DNA of 64,000 bases from Xiphydria camelus (GCA_963678675.1 OY783198.1:23918684-23982683), one strand, 5' to 3'; shown: positions 46,906-58,149, counted from the first letter of the stretch. Notes: generated from the letters alone by a model not told the origin. Numbers and translations: made by a program.

Positions 46906-46931
46906 CGTCGTCGTCGTCGTCGTCGTCGTCG
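46906..46931. repeat. (CGT)n trinucleotide repeat
   Basis: About eight CGT units in the presumed caudal leader or promoter. Confidence 0.85.
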
Positions 46932-47026
46932 CGCGTTGCACGTCGGAATTCGCAAGGGAAGTTCGCTCCGTTCCGAGTACATCGGCGCCCACCGCGCGCG
47001 CGCCCGCGCGTCATCGGTGCAGCGCG

Positions 47027-47056
47027 ATGAACCTGACAGTTGCGCGGGTGTCGTAA
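47027..47056 (+). other. Upstream ORF in presumed caudal leader
   Basis: ATG AAC CTG to TAA, nine codons, with G at -3. It matters only if transcription starts upstream of it. Confidence 0.35.
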
Positions 47057-47202
47057 GTGCGTCGTCTCGAACCCGGATACCTCTCGGCGCGGGATCGTCC
47101 TCCGATAACGCGGCTACGCCGCCGGTGCGTGAGTCGCGTACACGCGAAGTGCGCGTTCGCGGAGGGTGGCGAGGGTACGACGCCCCGGGGACGTCGCACG
47201 AG

Positions 47203-47208
47203 ATGTAG
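47203..47208 (+). other. Minimal ATG-stop upstream ORF before caudal
   Basis: ATGTAG, a start codon followed directly by a stop, 93 bp before the first cad ATG. Such start-stop elements can stall ribosomes. That effect is unproven here. Confidence 0.35.
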
Positions 47209-47301
47209 AGCGGACGTCGCGGTGACGATTCGTCGATCGGTCATCACAGCGGCATCTCGTTCGCCCCGACACTCGACGTTCGGCGCGGGTGCGCGACACC
47301 G

Positions 47302-47962
47302 ATGACGAACGTCGGCAATAGCATCGGTATGATGGCCTACTACAACTCCGCTATTCCCTACTACCGCCATCAGGCGCAGTCCGCGGGCTCGCAGCAGGCG
47401 CAGCAGCACGTCCAGGCGCAGCAGCAAGCGGCGGCCGCGGCCGCGGCGGGTGTCACCGAGGCCGGTGGTCAGCAATACTATTACGGCTATTCGCAGGCGC
47501 CGCACGCACACGCGGCGCATCATCAGGCCGGGGGAGCGGCGCAGCAGTATCTGGATCACGCGGCGGATCACACGGTACTCGGATGGCCGCCGTATTCGCA
47601 CGCGCCGCACCACTACTCGCATCACCTGCAGTACCAGCATCACCAGCAGATCACCGCCTATCAGCAGCACCAGCAACAGCAAGTGGCGGCGGCGGCGGCG
47701 GCACAGCAAATGATCACCGGCGTCGCCGAGTGGAGTGGCGACGAGGCGAACAACGGCGTGGGCGCGGGTGAGCCCAGCCCGCCGATCACCATCAGCGGCA
47801 GCGAGGTGAGCAGTCCGGGAACGCCCGCGACGCCGCCTGCCAACAACAACAACAGCAATACCGCGAACAATAATCCGTCCACGACGCCCGTACGTGCCGC
47901 TCAAACGCGCAGTGTTTTTCCATGGATGAAGAAGCCTTCGTATCAGAGTCAACCGAATCCAG
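47302..47962 (+). CDS. cad: Caudal (Cdx-class) homeobox gene, exon 1
   Basis: Encodes the N-terminal part of Caudal, the homeodomain transcription factor for posterior patterning and gut. Near the end is the Caudal-type hexapeptide region FPWMKKPSYQSQPNPG (from residue 206). It stops at the donor ccag|gttagt in phase 1, just where the homeodomain (KTRTKDKYR in Caudal proteins) should follow. The body is His/Gln/Ala-rich with Ala, Gln and Asn runs. The first ATG (47302) has a poor context (ccgATGA). In-frame ATGs at 47329 and 47332 give MMAYYNSAIPYYRH, which resembles the start of Drosophila Caudal (MVSHYYN), so the true start may be there. The homeobox exon was not found in the remaining 16 kb. 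Identity rests on the hexapeptide flank and N-terminus, and is strong though partial. Confidence 0.85.
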
Positions 47963-48480
47963 GTTAGTGCAGAGATCGGGTGCATGGTGGTGACAACGGG
48001 GGCGGCGGCGACGGTCGAGGAGTCGCTCGAGACCTTCGCCGTGTCTCTTTTTCTGCTTGAAATCGGGGAAGCGTTTGACGAGCATGCCGTTTGTATCGCG
48101 ATTGCTGGAAACGCGAAATGATGCGAGTGCGGAGCGAGACGGAGGTGTGGCACCTTCTTTTAGGTATCCGTCGCTCGTCAGTTATAACGCGTGATGCCTC
48201 ATCTCTGCTTCCGTCGGCGATTTTTGCGCGGAAGCAAGGAAGGATGCGCGCGTTAAACTGGTCAGCGAAATTCTGAGATAGATTCGCGCGAATTCAAAGG
48301 TTTCGCAACAATGTAGCGGCTATCGTCGACACCACATTCACTCTTCCGAATAAATAACTACGTGTGGAACGTCGTACGATCGTCTACGTATCGTGGGCAT
48401 TCACGAATTATATCCGTTTACACGCACAACTGTAAATACAGTCCGTTGAGAAACTCCCGAGACAATATTATGATATCTGT

Positions 48481-48571
48481 TAACCCTGCGTCAGTCTGGT
48501 GAAACAATGTAATGTGAAAATTGCATTTAGTTGGGGTCTGTCAGACCCCGGCAGACTAACGGAGGGTTAAC
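48481..48571. mobile_element. Short palindrome, family E copy 1
   Basis: TTAACCCTGCGTCAGTCTGG at the left and its inverted match (ggcagactaacggagggtta) at the right, plus an inner palindrome ggggtctgtcagacccc. Related copies lie at 50577-50932, 53974-54090 and 57867-57940. Confidence 0.8.
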
Positions 48572-48610
48572 TGGTTACGAATGAGCGTGGTCGACAGGTT
48601 TCTTCTTCTT

Positions 48611-49154
48611 AAGGGGCGTCTAAACGGGCAATATTTTTACTGCAATATGTGGCTGCAATGTTTGCAACTATAGCCCAGCCGTCATGAAAACATTTTAATG
48701 CAGTATACGCCTCTTGCGTATCTCGAAAGTGCGCCGAAAGCGCCGCGTAGTGGCTAAGATTGGCACAAATGGGTTACACTGTCAACCAATCAGACCTTCC
48801 GGCTTGTGCTTAACAGGCAAACCTAAGTGTACATGTGACCACATGTATAGTCGTACACCCCCGTGCCGTGTAACCCAGTACAGCACTTTTTGCTCACCAG
48901 GCGAGTAAGACGGCGCCACCACCGATGCGCACAATGCGTATATGGCTCGGCAATATTTTCTGCAACAGTATGGCCCATGTTTAAAGGCGCGGCTAAACGG
49001 GCGACGATACCAAAAATGTGTAGCTATATGGCCGAGACACACTAAAAATATTATCCTAAATCGCATAGTCTGACTGGTATTGCTGGAAATGTTGCCGGCT
49101 ACTGTGTTGCAGCCACATATTGCAGTAAAATATTGCCCGTTTAGAAGGCCCTTT
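48611..49154. mobile_element. Element H with 48-bp inverted ends, interrupted by family G
   Basis: The arms 48611-48658 and 49107-49154 are inverted (tctaaacgggcaatattttt, tgcaatatgtggctgcaa and complements). A family G copy sits inside at 48704-48942, so H was present before G inserted. A third inner H-like word (cggctaaacgggcgacg) near 48989 hints at further rearrangement. Confidence 0.85.
48704..48942 (+). repeat. Family G repeat, copy 2, nested in element H
   Basis: Nearly identical to 38466-38705 over its whole length. The copy is complete at both ends. Confidence 0.9.
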
Positions 49155-50576
49155 ACGCCTATTTCACGGTCAGTTCGTCGCATCACGCTTCCCTTATAGC
49201 AAATCTCGGATATGATCTTCTATCCGTGATACTGAAAAAACGCGATCTCAAATTCCCATTGTGTATCCGCGACGCAGCAATTAGACCTTCTATACCTAAT
49301 TCACTTGTGGTAATAAATAAACAACCTCGACCCCATCAGCCGTCGAAGGCCGAATTTCGATTTACACGTTCATCGCGACCGCGACGTCTTTATCCGTGTA
49401 ATAAAAATTATTCAAAGTTCGCCCGTCAACCGTGAGTCGATGCGAATTAGAAGCTTCCCTCCCCCCTTCTCCTTCCTTCGAGAGATACGCCAAATACTTT
49501 CTGTGTGCCCGCCTCTGGCGAGCCTCGTTCTTATCAAACACTCGCGATTCTTAAATTCAGGTTCGATAGAGGTCCTTAGAGGTTCTTATCGCGGATGTGA
49601 CAGACCTCACATCCCCTCCCCTCGTCCTTGCAGAGAATTTCATTGATCGAAGACTTTATCAATGGTAAATTCAGGTTCAATGGAACACATGTCATTAATT
49701 TTATATCATGACTACGTTTCATCTCGGTCTCACGGTGCTTTTCTTCGCTGTACCCTTTTCGCCCTCCCTCTACTCGATTCGTCCGCGCGCGCGAAGAACA
49801 GCGCGGTACACGCGCGTCGACGAGGCCGCCCAAAGAGCGTCTCCGCGCGCCACTACACGGGGCAAGGCCCACCGCGCGCTCGCCGTCGTATCGCGCACTA
49901 TAAACACGTCCCCGCCGCGTTCTAGATACGGCAAACAATGTAAACATGGTAACAGGCGCGCAAACACCTAATTGCTCTCAAATATTTGTGAGATAATCAC
50001 CTCCATCAACCTCGATTTTCCACCGGAATAGGTGTATCCGTCCGGCAGAGGTCCTGAGTCAACACGGCGTAGGACAAAGCTCCGCGCCTCCGCGCGCGCG
50101 CGGTAAGAATTCCGTGATCGGAAGTGCGCGGACGCTTCTCTGAGCGCGGGACGCGACGGAGATTTTCGCGGAAGTCGAGAGGACCCGCGCGGCGGCGGCG
50201 GCGGGTCTGAAAGCTATACTTCGTAAATCGGGGGAAACAATAGGAGGGAAGGAAACCGATCGATAGACTCGTCGCTCTTTCGTGAAAAGGAATTTTTCTG
50301 CTTATCGCGGCTTGTAGAAGCAAATGCGATTACGGTGGAGGAAGAAAAAATGGGAAAATCTTCGACCGAAAGCCACGCGCTTGAGCAGCGTGGGTGTCTG
50401 AGGGAAATGGACGAAAATTACGTTATAAATTAATTTGACTTGAAAATTAACGCGACCGGTACTCCACATCCAAATGCGCCGTGTTCGGAAATATTTACGT
50501 ACACAGAGAAAACAAATAGTAGGTTCGACTAAATTAGCGAACGCGGGCAGGGGGGGGGAGCACTGATTTAGTAGAG

Positions 50577-50932
50577 ACCCTCCGAGAACACACCTATTTT
50601 TTCAATCACGAAGAACACTTGGGGTCAATTTAACCCTATACAACTTCGAGTGCCCACCATTTTTGATAGACTGATGCGATCAGCTTAACAAAATTCTGGA
50701 ATGTTCTTTCAATATCTTTGAATAAATTGACATGAATAAAAAGGTCTGTTAAATTTATTTTCGTATTTTTAAAAATTGCCAAAAAAAAAGAGTTTTCGAA
50801 AACGACGTAATTTACGATAAAAATCATATATTTTTTAATATTTTTTGCTAAAAATTAGCTATGCTTTAACGATATTTTTTATCAAACTCGAGGTTGGGGT
50901 CAAATTGACCCCCTATGTTCTCGGAGGGTTAA
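50577..50932. mobile_element. Family E element nested in composite
   Basis: accctccgagaaca at the left and tgttctcggagggttaa at the right. Inside, ggggtcaatttaaccc and ggggtcaaattgacccc also pair. The open frame within (50636-50827, minus strand) is AT-driven and not credible. Confidence 0.8.
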
Positions 50933-50951
50933 TTGAAAACACGCTGTAGAC

Positions 50952-51219
50952 AATTGAAGGGCTTATTGGAAAAACGTGACAAGCCACACTCTGTTCAAAA
51001 ATAAATAGTTTACTTTGTAGTAGTCCCCTGCGTTATTTTTTCATACTTTAAGATTGTAGACGTTAATATATGAGCTAGAGTAGGTACATTTGTTAAAAAC
51101 ACTGAGGGGTTATATTAATCAAATATGCATTTTACAGATTTTTATGAAACTTCGAAGCTCGTCTTCTCAATAAAGTGATGTAGTGGCTTGTCACGTTTTT
51201 CCAATAAGCCCTTCAATTA
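50952..51219. mobile_element. Element with long inverted ends nested in composite
   Basis: aattgaagggcttattggaa, aaacgtgacaagccac at the left are perfectly inverted at the right (gtggcttgtcacgttttt, ccaataagcccttcaatt). The perfect match over some 36 bp suggests a recent insertion. Confidence 0.9.
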
Positions 51220-51506
51220 TAGCAAATTAGTTCGAGTAACCGAATCTGAGTTGGTCAAATTTACCACATTTTTTCTCAGTGTAGGTAGGATTACGCCCAT
51301 GACACGTTTCGCGACTTCACGGCGATGACGGGGATTCGTATCACAGTCGGGGTGCGCGTCGGCCTTGCGGACCCATTTGCGGGACATAGGCCGTCGCGGC
51401 GCGGAATTAATTTCAGCTCTCTGAAACTTTTCAATTAAACGCTAATCGCTTTGTTATTCCAAGGATATAACCGCGAGTCTCGGAGGCGCGCGCTCTCCGC
51501 CTTCCC

Positions 51507-51524
51507 CCCCCCCCCCCCCCCCCG
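51507..51524. repeat. Poly-C run
   Basis: A run of about 18 C. Its length may be unreliable in the assembly. Confidence 0.85.
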
Positions 51525-52021
51525 AGTATCCATTCCCATACCACGCGAGGTGCGAGTTTCGTACAGCGTCTCGCGCCCGCGAGCCTCTCGGCGCGGACTC
51601 TAATTGTCTCGCACGGAGGTGTTAATCGTTATCATTCACGCGTTTCTCGGATTCCGCCCGCGTGGAACGGGCGTGTATACCGAAATGCCGCTCGCGCGTA
51701 TAGAAGATGCAGGTATGGATCGCTCGCTCTTCGGGCTCGCTCTTATCCGAGGAACGCATCGGAGGATATCTCTGTGGTGCTAAGGCAAAACCCGATATGT
51801 CAAAAAAAAAGCGATTCTTTGTTTTTAATGTCAATATGTACAGTCAGCAATGAAGAATATGATGGCAAAACCCGATATGGCTCCAAATCACCTACAACTT
51901 GTAGGTTAACGAAATAATATTCCGATTACGCTCCATGTCTTTGAATTGGTCGGTGGTTTGAAGCGTCTCCTGAAAAATCAACTTTCTTGACATATCGGGT
52001 TCTGCCTTAGTACCACAGATC

Positions 52022-52239
52022 TTTTGTGTGAGGCTAAACGCCAGGAAAGAAAATTCAATCACTGTTATCTCATTATCTATGAGCTTTTGGCTACTATTTG
52101 TCTAATACTTTTTTGAAGATTACATTTCAATCTACAATAAAGTCTTATATCGATATGGGCAAAAAAATTCGTAAGTAATGAGATAATAGTAATTGAAATT
52201 TCTTTCCAGGCGAGCTTAGCCTCACATGGTATACAGATA
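52022..52239. mobile_element. MITE-like element, family A copy 4
   Basis: From tgtgaggctaaacgccagga to ccaggcgagcttagcctcac, with the usual internal words. The left end has a small deletion relative to copy 1. Confidence 0.8.
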
Positions 52240-52448
52240 AGTACGTATATTTCGAGTTAGATTGCGCGAATTCGGTCTTCTCGTTAAAAAAATACGCAGT
52301 AAAAAATTCTGTGGTATGGACTTATATGGACCACACTTTTGGTATTAGATAACAATGGAATTAAGACTGAATAATACCAGATGTGGTACATATAGGTCCA
52401 CACCAGTGAAATGGTGTTAAAAATTGAAACTACTTTTTTACCGTGTAT

Positions 52449-52742
52449 TCGTATTTGTATGTTCAATTTGTAATCTGTATGCACGTTCAATATCACACGA
52501 AAAATTGAATGTCCGAAAAAAGAATTTTTCGCAAAATTATAAGCACGCTTCTCTCTAAAACGTTGTGACGTCATCGAAGTACAAGAGAGAAGCATTTATG
52601 CCGGGCAACGAGTGTGAGAGAGATGGGCTTACAAGACGACGTAGCTGCATTTCAAAATGTCGTTCACAGCTCTGATAAGGCCGAAAATGAAAAAATACGG
52701 GGTAGGTAGATAATTTTGTCTGCATTTGTCGAATGTGCAATA
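52449..52742 (+). mobile_element. Dispersed repeat family B, copy 4
   Basis: Full-length copy with gttgtgacgtcatcgaagta, gcaacgagtgtgagagag, gacgtagctgcatttcaaaa and ataaggccgaaaatgaaaa. It has a perfect TGACGTCA at 52566-52573. Confidence 0.8.
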
Positions 52743-53973
52743 GAAAAAATTACGAGAAAACCGAATTGCGACTCGATATATCTTCCACTGCTCTTCGTGG
52801 AAAAATTGTTTACACCCCGCGCGACGAGGGTATGCCTCTACGAGAAATCCGTGAATAAGTTCTCGCACGGCGTATAACTGCGAGACGTAGCAAACGATGA
52901 AAATGATCGAGGAACGATTTGTGTCTGTTTCGATTGTTGCAGCGTGCAGCGTAGCTGCGACCGCAACGAGTTCCGTGTCAGCGCTTCACGAGCTCTGCAC
53001 ACTCGACGCTCTCGGTACGAAAAAAATCAACACTCTTTAATCGGTCGATCCGTTACGTCTGGCATCCTTATTTCTTCTTCTTGTTCGTGCTCGTGTACCG
53101 TGTAATTGCATTATGTATTGATATTATGCGTTCGATTGCTTCTGCTCGATATCGCGCGCGGCGCGCGACGCAAGCGCGAATCCGTTGTTGCATCTTGCAT
53201 GCGTCCTTGCGGGGTTCCCCCGCGTGTCGTTGCATCTAAATGGCATTCGTTTACGCATGATTCGATTTAAGAATTCACCGAAACTCCTAGGATTTATGTG
53301 AAAATTGTCACGAGTGGATATGCGTTCATTCGAATTGTTCTCCGGCTATCGTACTTTGCGGTAGAAGTCGCGAGGGCTTGAAAACTCGACGGAGCTTTAC
53401 TCAACGTATTCTTTTATATTACAAAATTTTCTAGCGAATGAAAAAAAAAATGGAACGTCGATAAGTAGAAGCGAGAAAAATGCAAATTGCGATTACATCT
53501 TCCAACTACACGACCGATATCAAACTTTTACACACCGTTGTTGCATGTTTAATTTCCCGCCGTAATACCTCGCTTCATTAATTCACCATGTAGGCGTACC
53601 ATCAGAGCGTGCATTATTCATTATCGCCCCTGAAGTATGTAGATACCAGAGCAGAGATACTTTTTACATTGATGTTCTTCTACATCGCGTTATAAAAGTG
53701 CATTTATCACTACAGTAGTAGATAATAGTGCGTAATGTGCATCTCTCGTCATTACTATCGCACGTATCCAAATTCGAGTTCGATAACTACAAATAAATGT
53801 GACTCAATAGTATAGAGCTCGTAATTCGTCCGATCGAATTACCCGCCTGCCCGATCCCAGTGCAGATTTTGACGCACGACCAATTCGACCGTCGACCTTG
53901 ATCTATTTTTACACAGCCAGCGAGTACTGACTTTACCCCACCGCCCTCCAAAAAAAAAAGAAGAATTACAATG

Positions 53974-54090
53974 TTAACTCCTTGGGGGTGTAGCCTGCTT
54001 ATACCGTAATCCCCTTAAATAGCGGTAATCCGTAAAGACCGGGGTCTGCTATGGGATGCTACACACCCAGGGTGGTCCCCGGAGGGTTGA
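53974..54090. mobile_element. Short palindrome, family E copy 3
   Basis: ttaactccttgggggtgtag at the left is roughly inverted in ctacacacccagggtggtcc and ccggagggtt at the right. Confidence 0.6.
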
Positions 54091-54505
54091 GAAACGAAAA
54101 AGCCGGAATTGTCAGTAATTCCTGAATAGGCACTCGTACTGTGTCTCGATATTCATGTTTTCGATTAAAAATCAAAACAATGGTATCTCACGTCATTAGG
54201 CGGAAATCCGAGGTTTTTTTCAGACTGTGTTTAATTAGGCCGTAGCACGAGGCATGGTGGGGGGGACGAGGCTCGCGCGAAGACTCTCCTCACCGTGTCT
54301 CGTGCTACGACCTATATATAAACGCAGTCTTAAAAATCCGAGGATTTCAGCCGAATGACATGCAATATTTGTTTTCACGAATGCCCGTTTTTCAAAGCAA
54401 AACAAACAGAAGTATACACGGCTCATTTCACGTTGCGTTCATCAGTTTGAATAAAGGACCGACTTCGGACTAAGCAATCGCGCAAGTCTGAGTAAGGTGC
54501 TTTTA

Positions 54506-55033
54506 ATGCCGGGTTTACACGCTTGGCACTTGCCACAAACTCCAAGCCTTCACAAACGTGTAAACGCTTCGCAAGCGCTTACCGTAAGCTTCCTTTGATT
54601 TGTGCCAAAAACCGACACTCGGTCGGATCGGCGACAAGTGCTAGCAAGCCTATACAAGCAAAGCCAAACGTGCTGTTCACACGTTTGAATTTGTGATGGC
54701 TTGTCGAGGTTTGGCAAGCGTATAAACCCGGCATAACAGCCTGAGGACTCCCGGTCGGTGTCACGCGGGAAGAACTTACGGTAAATCTTATGCCGGGTTT
54801 ATACGCTTGCCACAAACCTCGACAAGCCATCACAAATTCAAACGTGTGAATAGCGCGTTTGGCTTTGTTTGTGTAGGCTTGCTAGCACTTGTCGCCGGTC
54901 CAACCGAGGCGAGTGTCGGTTTTTGGCACAAATCAAAGGAAGTTAACGGTAAGCGCTTGCGAAGCGTTTACACATTTGTGCGTTTGTGAAGGCTTGGAGT
55001 TTGTGGCAAGTGCCATGCGTGTAAATCCGGCAT
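54506..55033. mobile_element. Inverted pair of ~240-bp elements (long fold-back)
   Basis: Copy 1 (54506-54734) and copy 2 (54790-55033) are inverted relative to each other and match over almost their full length, with a 55-bp spacer. Each copy has its own inverted ends (atgccgggtttacacgcttg / caagcgtataaacccggcat). Open frames on both strands across the copies mirror each other and are not genes. Confidence 0.92.
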
Positions 55034-55079
55034 TACGGTCTAAAAATAGGCCGGAAAAGGCCTTGAAATGGGCATGAGT

Positions 55080-55205
55080 GAGGAAAAAAGAACATCACAG
55101 ACACGACGATTTGTCATTTCGTACGACATTTTAGATGCAAATGTGATCTCTCTCTGATAGCTTCAGTCACTTTCACTTGAATTTTCAAATGAACCTTCAA
55201 ACGGC
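55080..55205 (+). repeat. Family K repeat, copy 2
   Basis: aagaacatcacagacacgac, acattttagatgcaaatgtg and cactttcacttgaattttca match the flanks of copy 1 at 40112. The internal hairpin is absent. Confidence 0.65.
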
Positions 55206-55780
55206 GCGCGAGTTATTCCACTTCTCACGATCGTCGTCGCGTTCGCGCCCACCGACCAATCTTACCCGTGTGAAAATGCCCGGACGCGTTTGCAGCCGCG
55301 CGGCGCGTCTCGCCCGAGGGGTGGCTCGCCAACCGCGACCTCCTCTTCGGTCTCCTCTCTTCGTCCTTCGGTCGACGGCGCCGCGTCTGCTTCTCGTTGC
55401 GTTCCAAGCCCGGCGCGGCCGACCCTCCCCGGTATACCTTCCAACGGCCATATTATCTGCATTTTATGGCTATATTGCAGGCGGCCGCGCTGCCTCGTAT
55501 AACAGCGCTCGCGCGCACGATTCCAAATACGTATTGTAATTTCGTCTACCCCTGCGTGATGCGTCGTACTCCTCCGGCGTCCCTCTCGCCTATATGTGGG
55601 TACGCCGCGGCCGATCATTGGCCGCGTGCCCACGATGTGTGCGTGCCACGCGGAGCGCACGGCACGCGATTTTCTCCGCGTTATTAGCGGCGCCATTTTG
55701 GTTCCCACTTCACGCGATGAGAGCGGGAGGCGCGGACGCTCTAACGACTGGAATATTTTACGAGAGTAGATGTACACCTC

Positions 55781-55806
55781 AAGAGAGAGAGAGAGAGAGA
55801 GAGAGA
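55781..55806. repeat. (GA)n microsatellite
   Basis: About 12 GA units in a CpG-rich block of the presumed cad intron. Confidence 0.9.
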
Positions 55807-56521
55807 CCGTCCTCTCGTGTACGGTATATCGCGTCGGTTCCCACCTTTCACAAAATATATTCTGCCTCTTCGCGCGTCTCTGACTCGCGTCGCGTGCTCG
55901 CGTGGGTTTGGATAGCGCGTGCCTACGTATAAGCGCGCCGATGTACGAGTAGGTATTCGCGTCCGGTCCGCGTTTTAACGATCGAGGGCTTCCACGCGCG
56001 CGCGGCGGGTGTGTTCCGTAACCCCCCGTGTATCGGGCAACGATGCCGTGTCGCGTCTATAGATACGTATGAAATGTTTTATTTGGCAAATCTCTGCTGA
56101 AACTATACGGAAAATTCTGCCAGAGATGTATGATGTCTTTGCGAATGCTGGCGTTTTAAAAGCTGGCGGAGAATTCAACAAAGTTAGCAACACTTCACCA
56201 AGTCCAGAAAATCGACAGAAAATGTCGAGTCTCCACCAACTGTGTAAACTCTCTGACGACATTCTTGCGAACTCCGGCGAAATATCCGTCGACTTTGTTA
56301 TCTCTGTCGAAATCTCTGCCGGCTCTTAAAATTGGAAGATAATATTCGCAGAAAAACGGCATACTTTTGACAAAGTTTGGCGGAGAGGTTTGGCGGACAT
56401 TTGGCAGAGAAAAGTTTCCGTTAGGAGGGGAGGACGGCTCGAGGAGGGGGGGCCTTCAGTACGGGGGTTACGCATATCGACGCGATCGTGCCTCGAAAAC
56501 CCCTGGGAATTATAATATAAA

Positions 56522-56542
56522 CTCTCTCTCTCTCTCTCTCGT
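56522..56542. repeat. (CT)n microsatellite
   Basis: About ten CT units, about 740 bp from the GA run at 55781 and of opposite strand sense. Confidence 0.9.
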
Positions 56543-57866
56543 GACCCGCTTTTCAGGATCGCGATCTCCAGCGACCGTCTTCGTCGCTACGATCAGTCAC
56601 AGTCGGAAATTCAATTCGCGCGAGCATAAATATCGCTCCGCGCAAATAGCACGAATTATCTTACGCGTACACATTTCCACGCGTCTCCCCCGTACGAAGA
56701 AAACGAGCGGGAATACCGCGTCGGCGCCCTCGCGGCAGCGAAATTACACCCAAACACCGATCGACAAACGGTCTGTTTTGCCAACAATAAAATTTCGTTA
56801 AAAAGGTCGACGCCGGACGCGCGTCCCGTCGGGGATCTTTTCCTGGAAGCGAGCGAGAAATCACGGAAATCCCAGGTTCGAACGGTGTGACCGCCTACTC
56901 CGGGTCGCCGTACGGGTGCGGCCGAGGGTAGCGCGAATTTACGACCCCCCGCGTACCCGCTCCCCCGCGCGTCGTAGAAAACCGGCCGCAGTACTGCGCG
57001 GATAGGAGGCTACGGAGGAGCGCGCACCGTCGACAATTCGACGCTTCAATCGCTGAAGGGGCAATATAATAATAAGATGGAAAGCAGCGGTCTACGGTGG
57101 GTAAGGCGCGGAAGACACAACCCGAGGTACACGCTCGTCATTGTTTCGAACGGCCGACATTCCGTCATTGTATCGGTCAGGAGCGTAAGCTGTCCAATAA
57201 AGTCGTCGCCGCCGCCGCTGCCGCCGCCGTCCGTCCCCCCCCCCCCCCCGTCGTAAAATCGAACGCGCCGTCACACCGAAACGGCAACTCTTGCATCGCG
57301 CACCAGGTACGAGAATTTTACCTATACTGTGTGCGCGACTAGACGCGCCCGAGGAGAGACGCGGTGGAGCGGCGACGATCGGAGTCACAGTGTCGCGTCG
57401 GGGATTCGAATTGTCGAGACAGTGAGAGATACTTTTAAGGGCCTTTGCACGATTACAAAAATAGGAATGAGAATAAGAATAAGCATTCTCTTTCATAGAG
57501 CCATCCAATGGTACGGTCATCCAGTGATTTAATCATCCAGCGGCCCCAAGCTTCCTTGCCGTCATTCCCAATATCGTCGTGATAACTACTGTAAACTATC
57601 GAATGTGAAAATCCCCACTTTTCAGTAGGCGCTAAAATGTTGTTCAAACCTAACTGCCAGATCAGTGTTCTGATCAATTGAAAAACTGGTCAATTGTAAT
57701 ATCGTGAGGTTAATCATAGGTCAGTATAATGTTGATGACAGTTTCGCACTTTCGACACTTTACCGTGGTTTTTCACATTTGGCAGTTTACCGTTGGCACG
57801 ATGATATGATCATAATCTGGAAACGTCTAAAAGAAATTGAAACACGAGAAAATGAATCAGGAACAG

Positions 57867-57940
57867 TTAACCCTCCATTGTAATCCACGTCCTTTTGAAT
57901 AGCACGTCTAGTAGAATCCACCCGCCTAACGGAGGGTTAA
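57867..57940. mobile_element. Short palindrome, family E copy 4
   Basis: ttaaccctccattgtaatcc at the left and cacccgcctaacggagggtt at the right. The interior has diverged. Confidence 0.6.
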
Positions 57941-58149
57941 AATGCTCGTAATTTTCAAACGGTATTGAAGCTGCCGTATTGATAATAATCTGATGATGTA
58001 GCGAAGACATATGGTCGGGGAAATTTTGGGAAATGAAAGAAATAGGGGAGATATCGGTTGAACCGTTAGATGGCTCTACAGAACAATGCTTAGTCTTATG
58101 TTTATTTCGGTTATTATTATTCGGTCTCCAAGTAAGAAAAAAATCATTT

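Larger units (their letters stand above)
50501..51283. mobile_element. Composite fold-back element with two nested insertions
   Basis: The outer ends tacacagagaaaacaaatag and acattttttctcagtgta are the TACACTGAGAAAAA type; the adjoining words gttcgactaaattag and aaattagttcgag are also inverted. Inside sit a family E element (50577-50932) and another element with 36-bp inverted ends (50952-51219), side by side. Confidence 0.8.

Noticed and set aside
46757..47014. Poly-Asp/poly-Arg open frames over the CGT repeat
   Set aside because: Both are products of the trinucleotide repeat in the caudal leader.
47011..48153. 380-codon open frame on the minus strand
   Set aside because: It lies antisense over the caudal exon and leader. 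It is an artefact of GC-rich codon use in the real gene.
54579..55077. Similar small open frames on opposite strands
   Set aside because: They mirror each other because they lie in the two inverted element copies. There is no sign that they are coding.
56069..56329. 86-codon open frame MKCFIWQISAETIRK...
   Set aside because: The DNA shows repeated ctctgcc/ggcggag words in both orientations, suggesting a repeat rather than a gene. No family was recognised.
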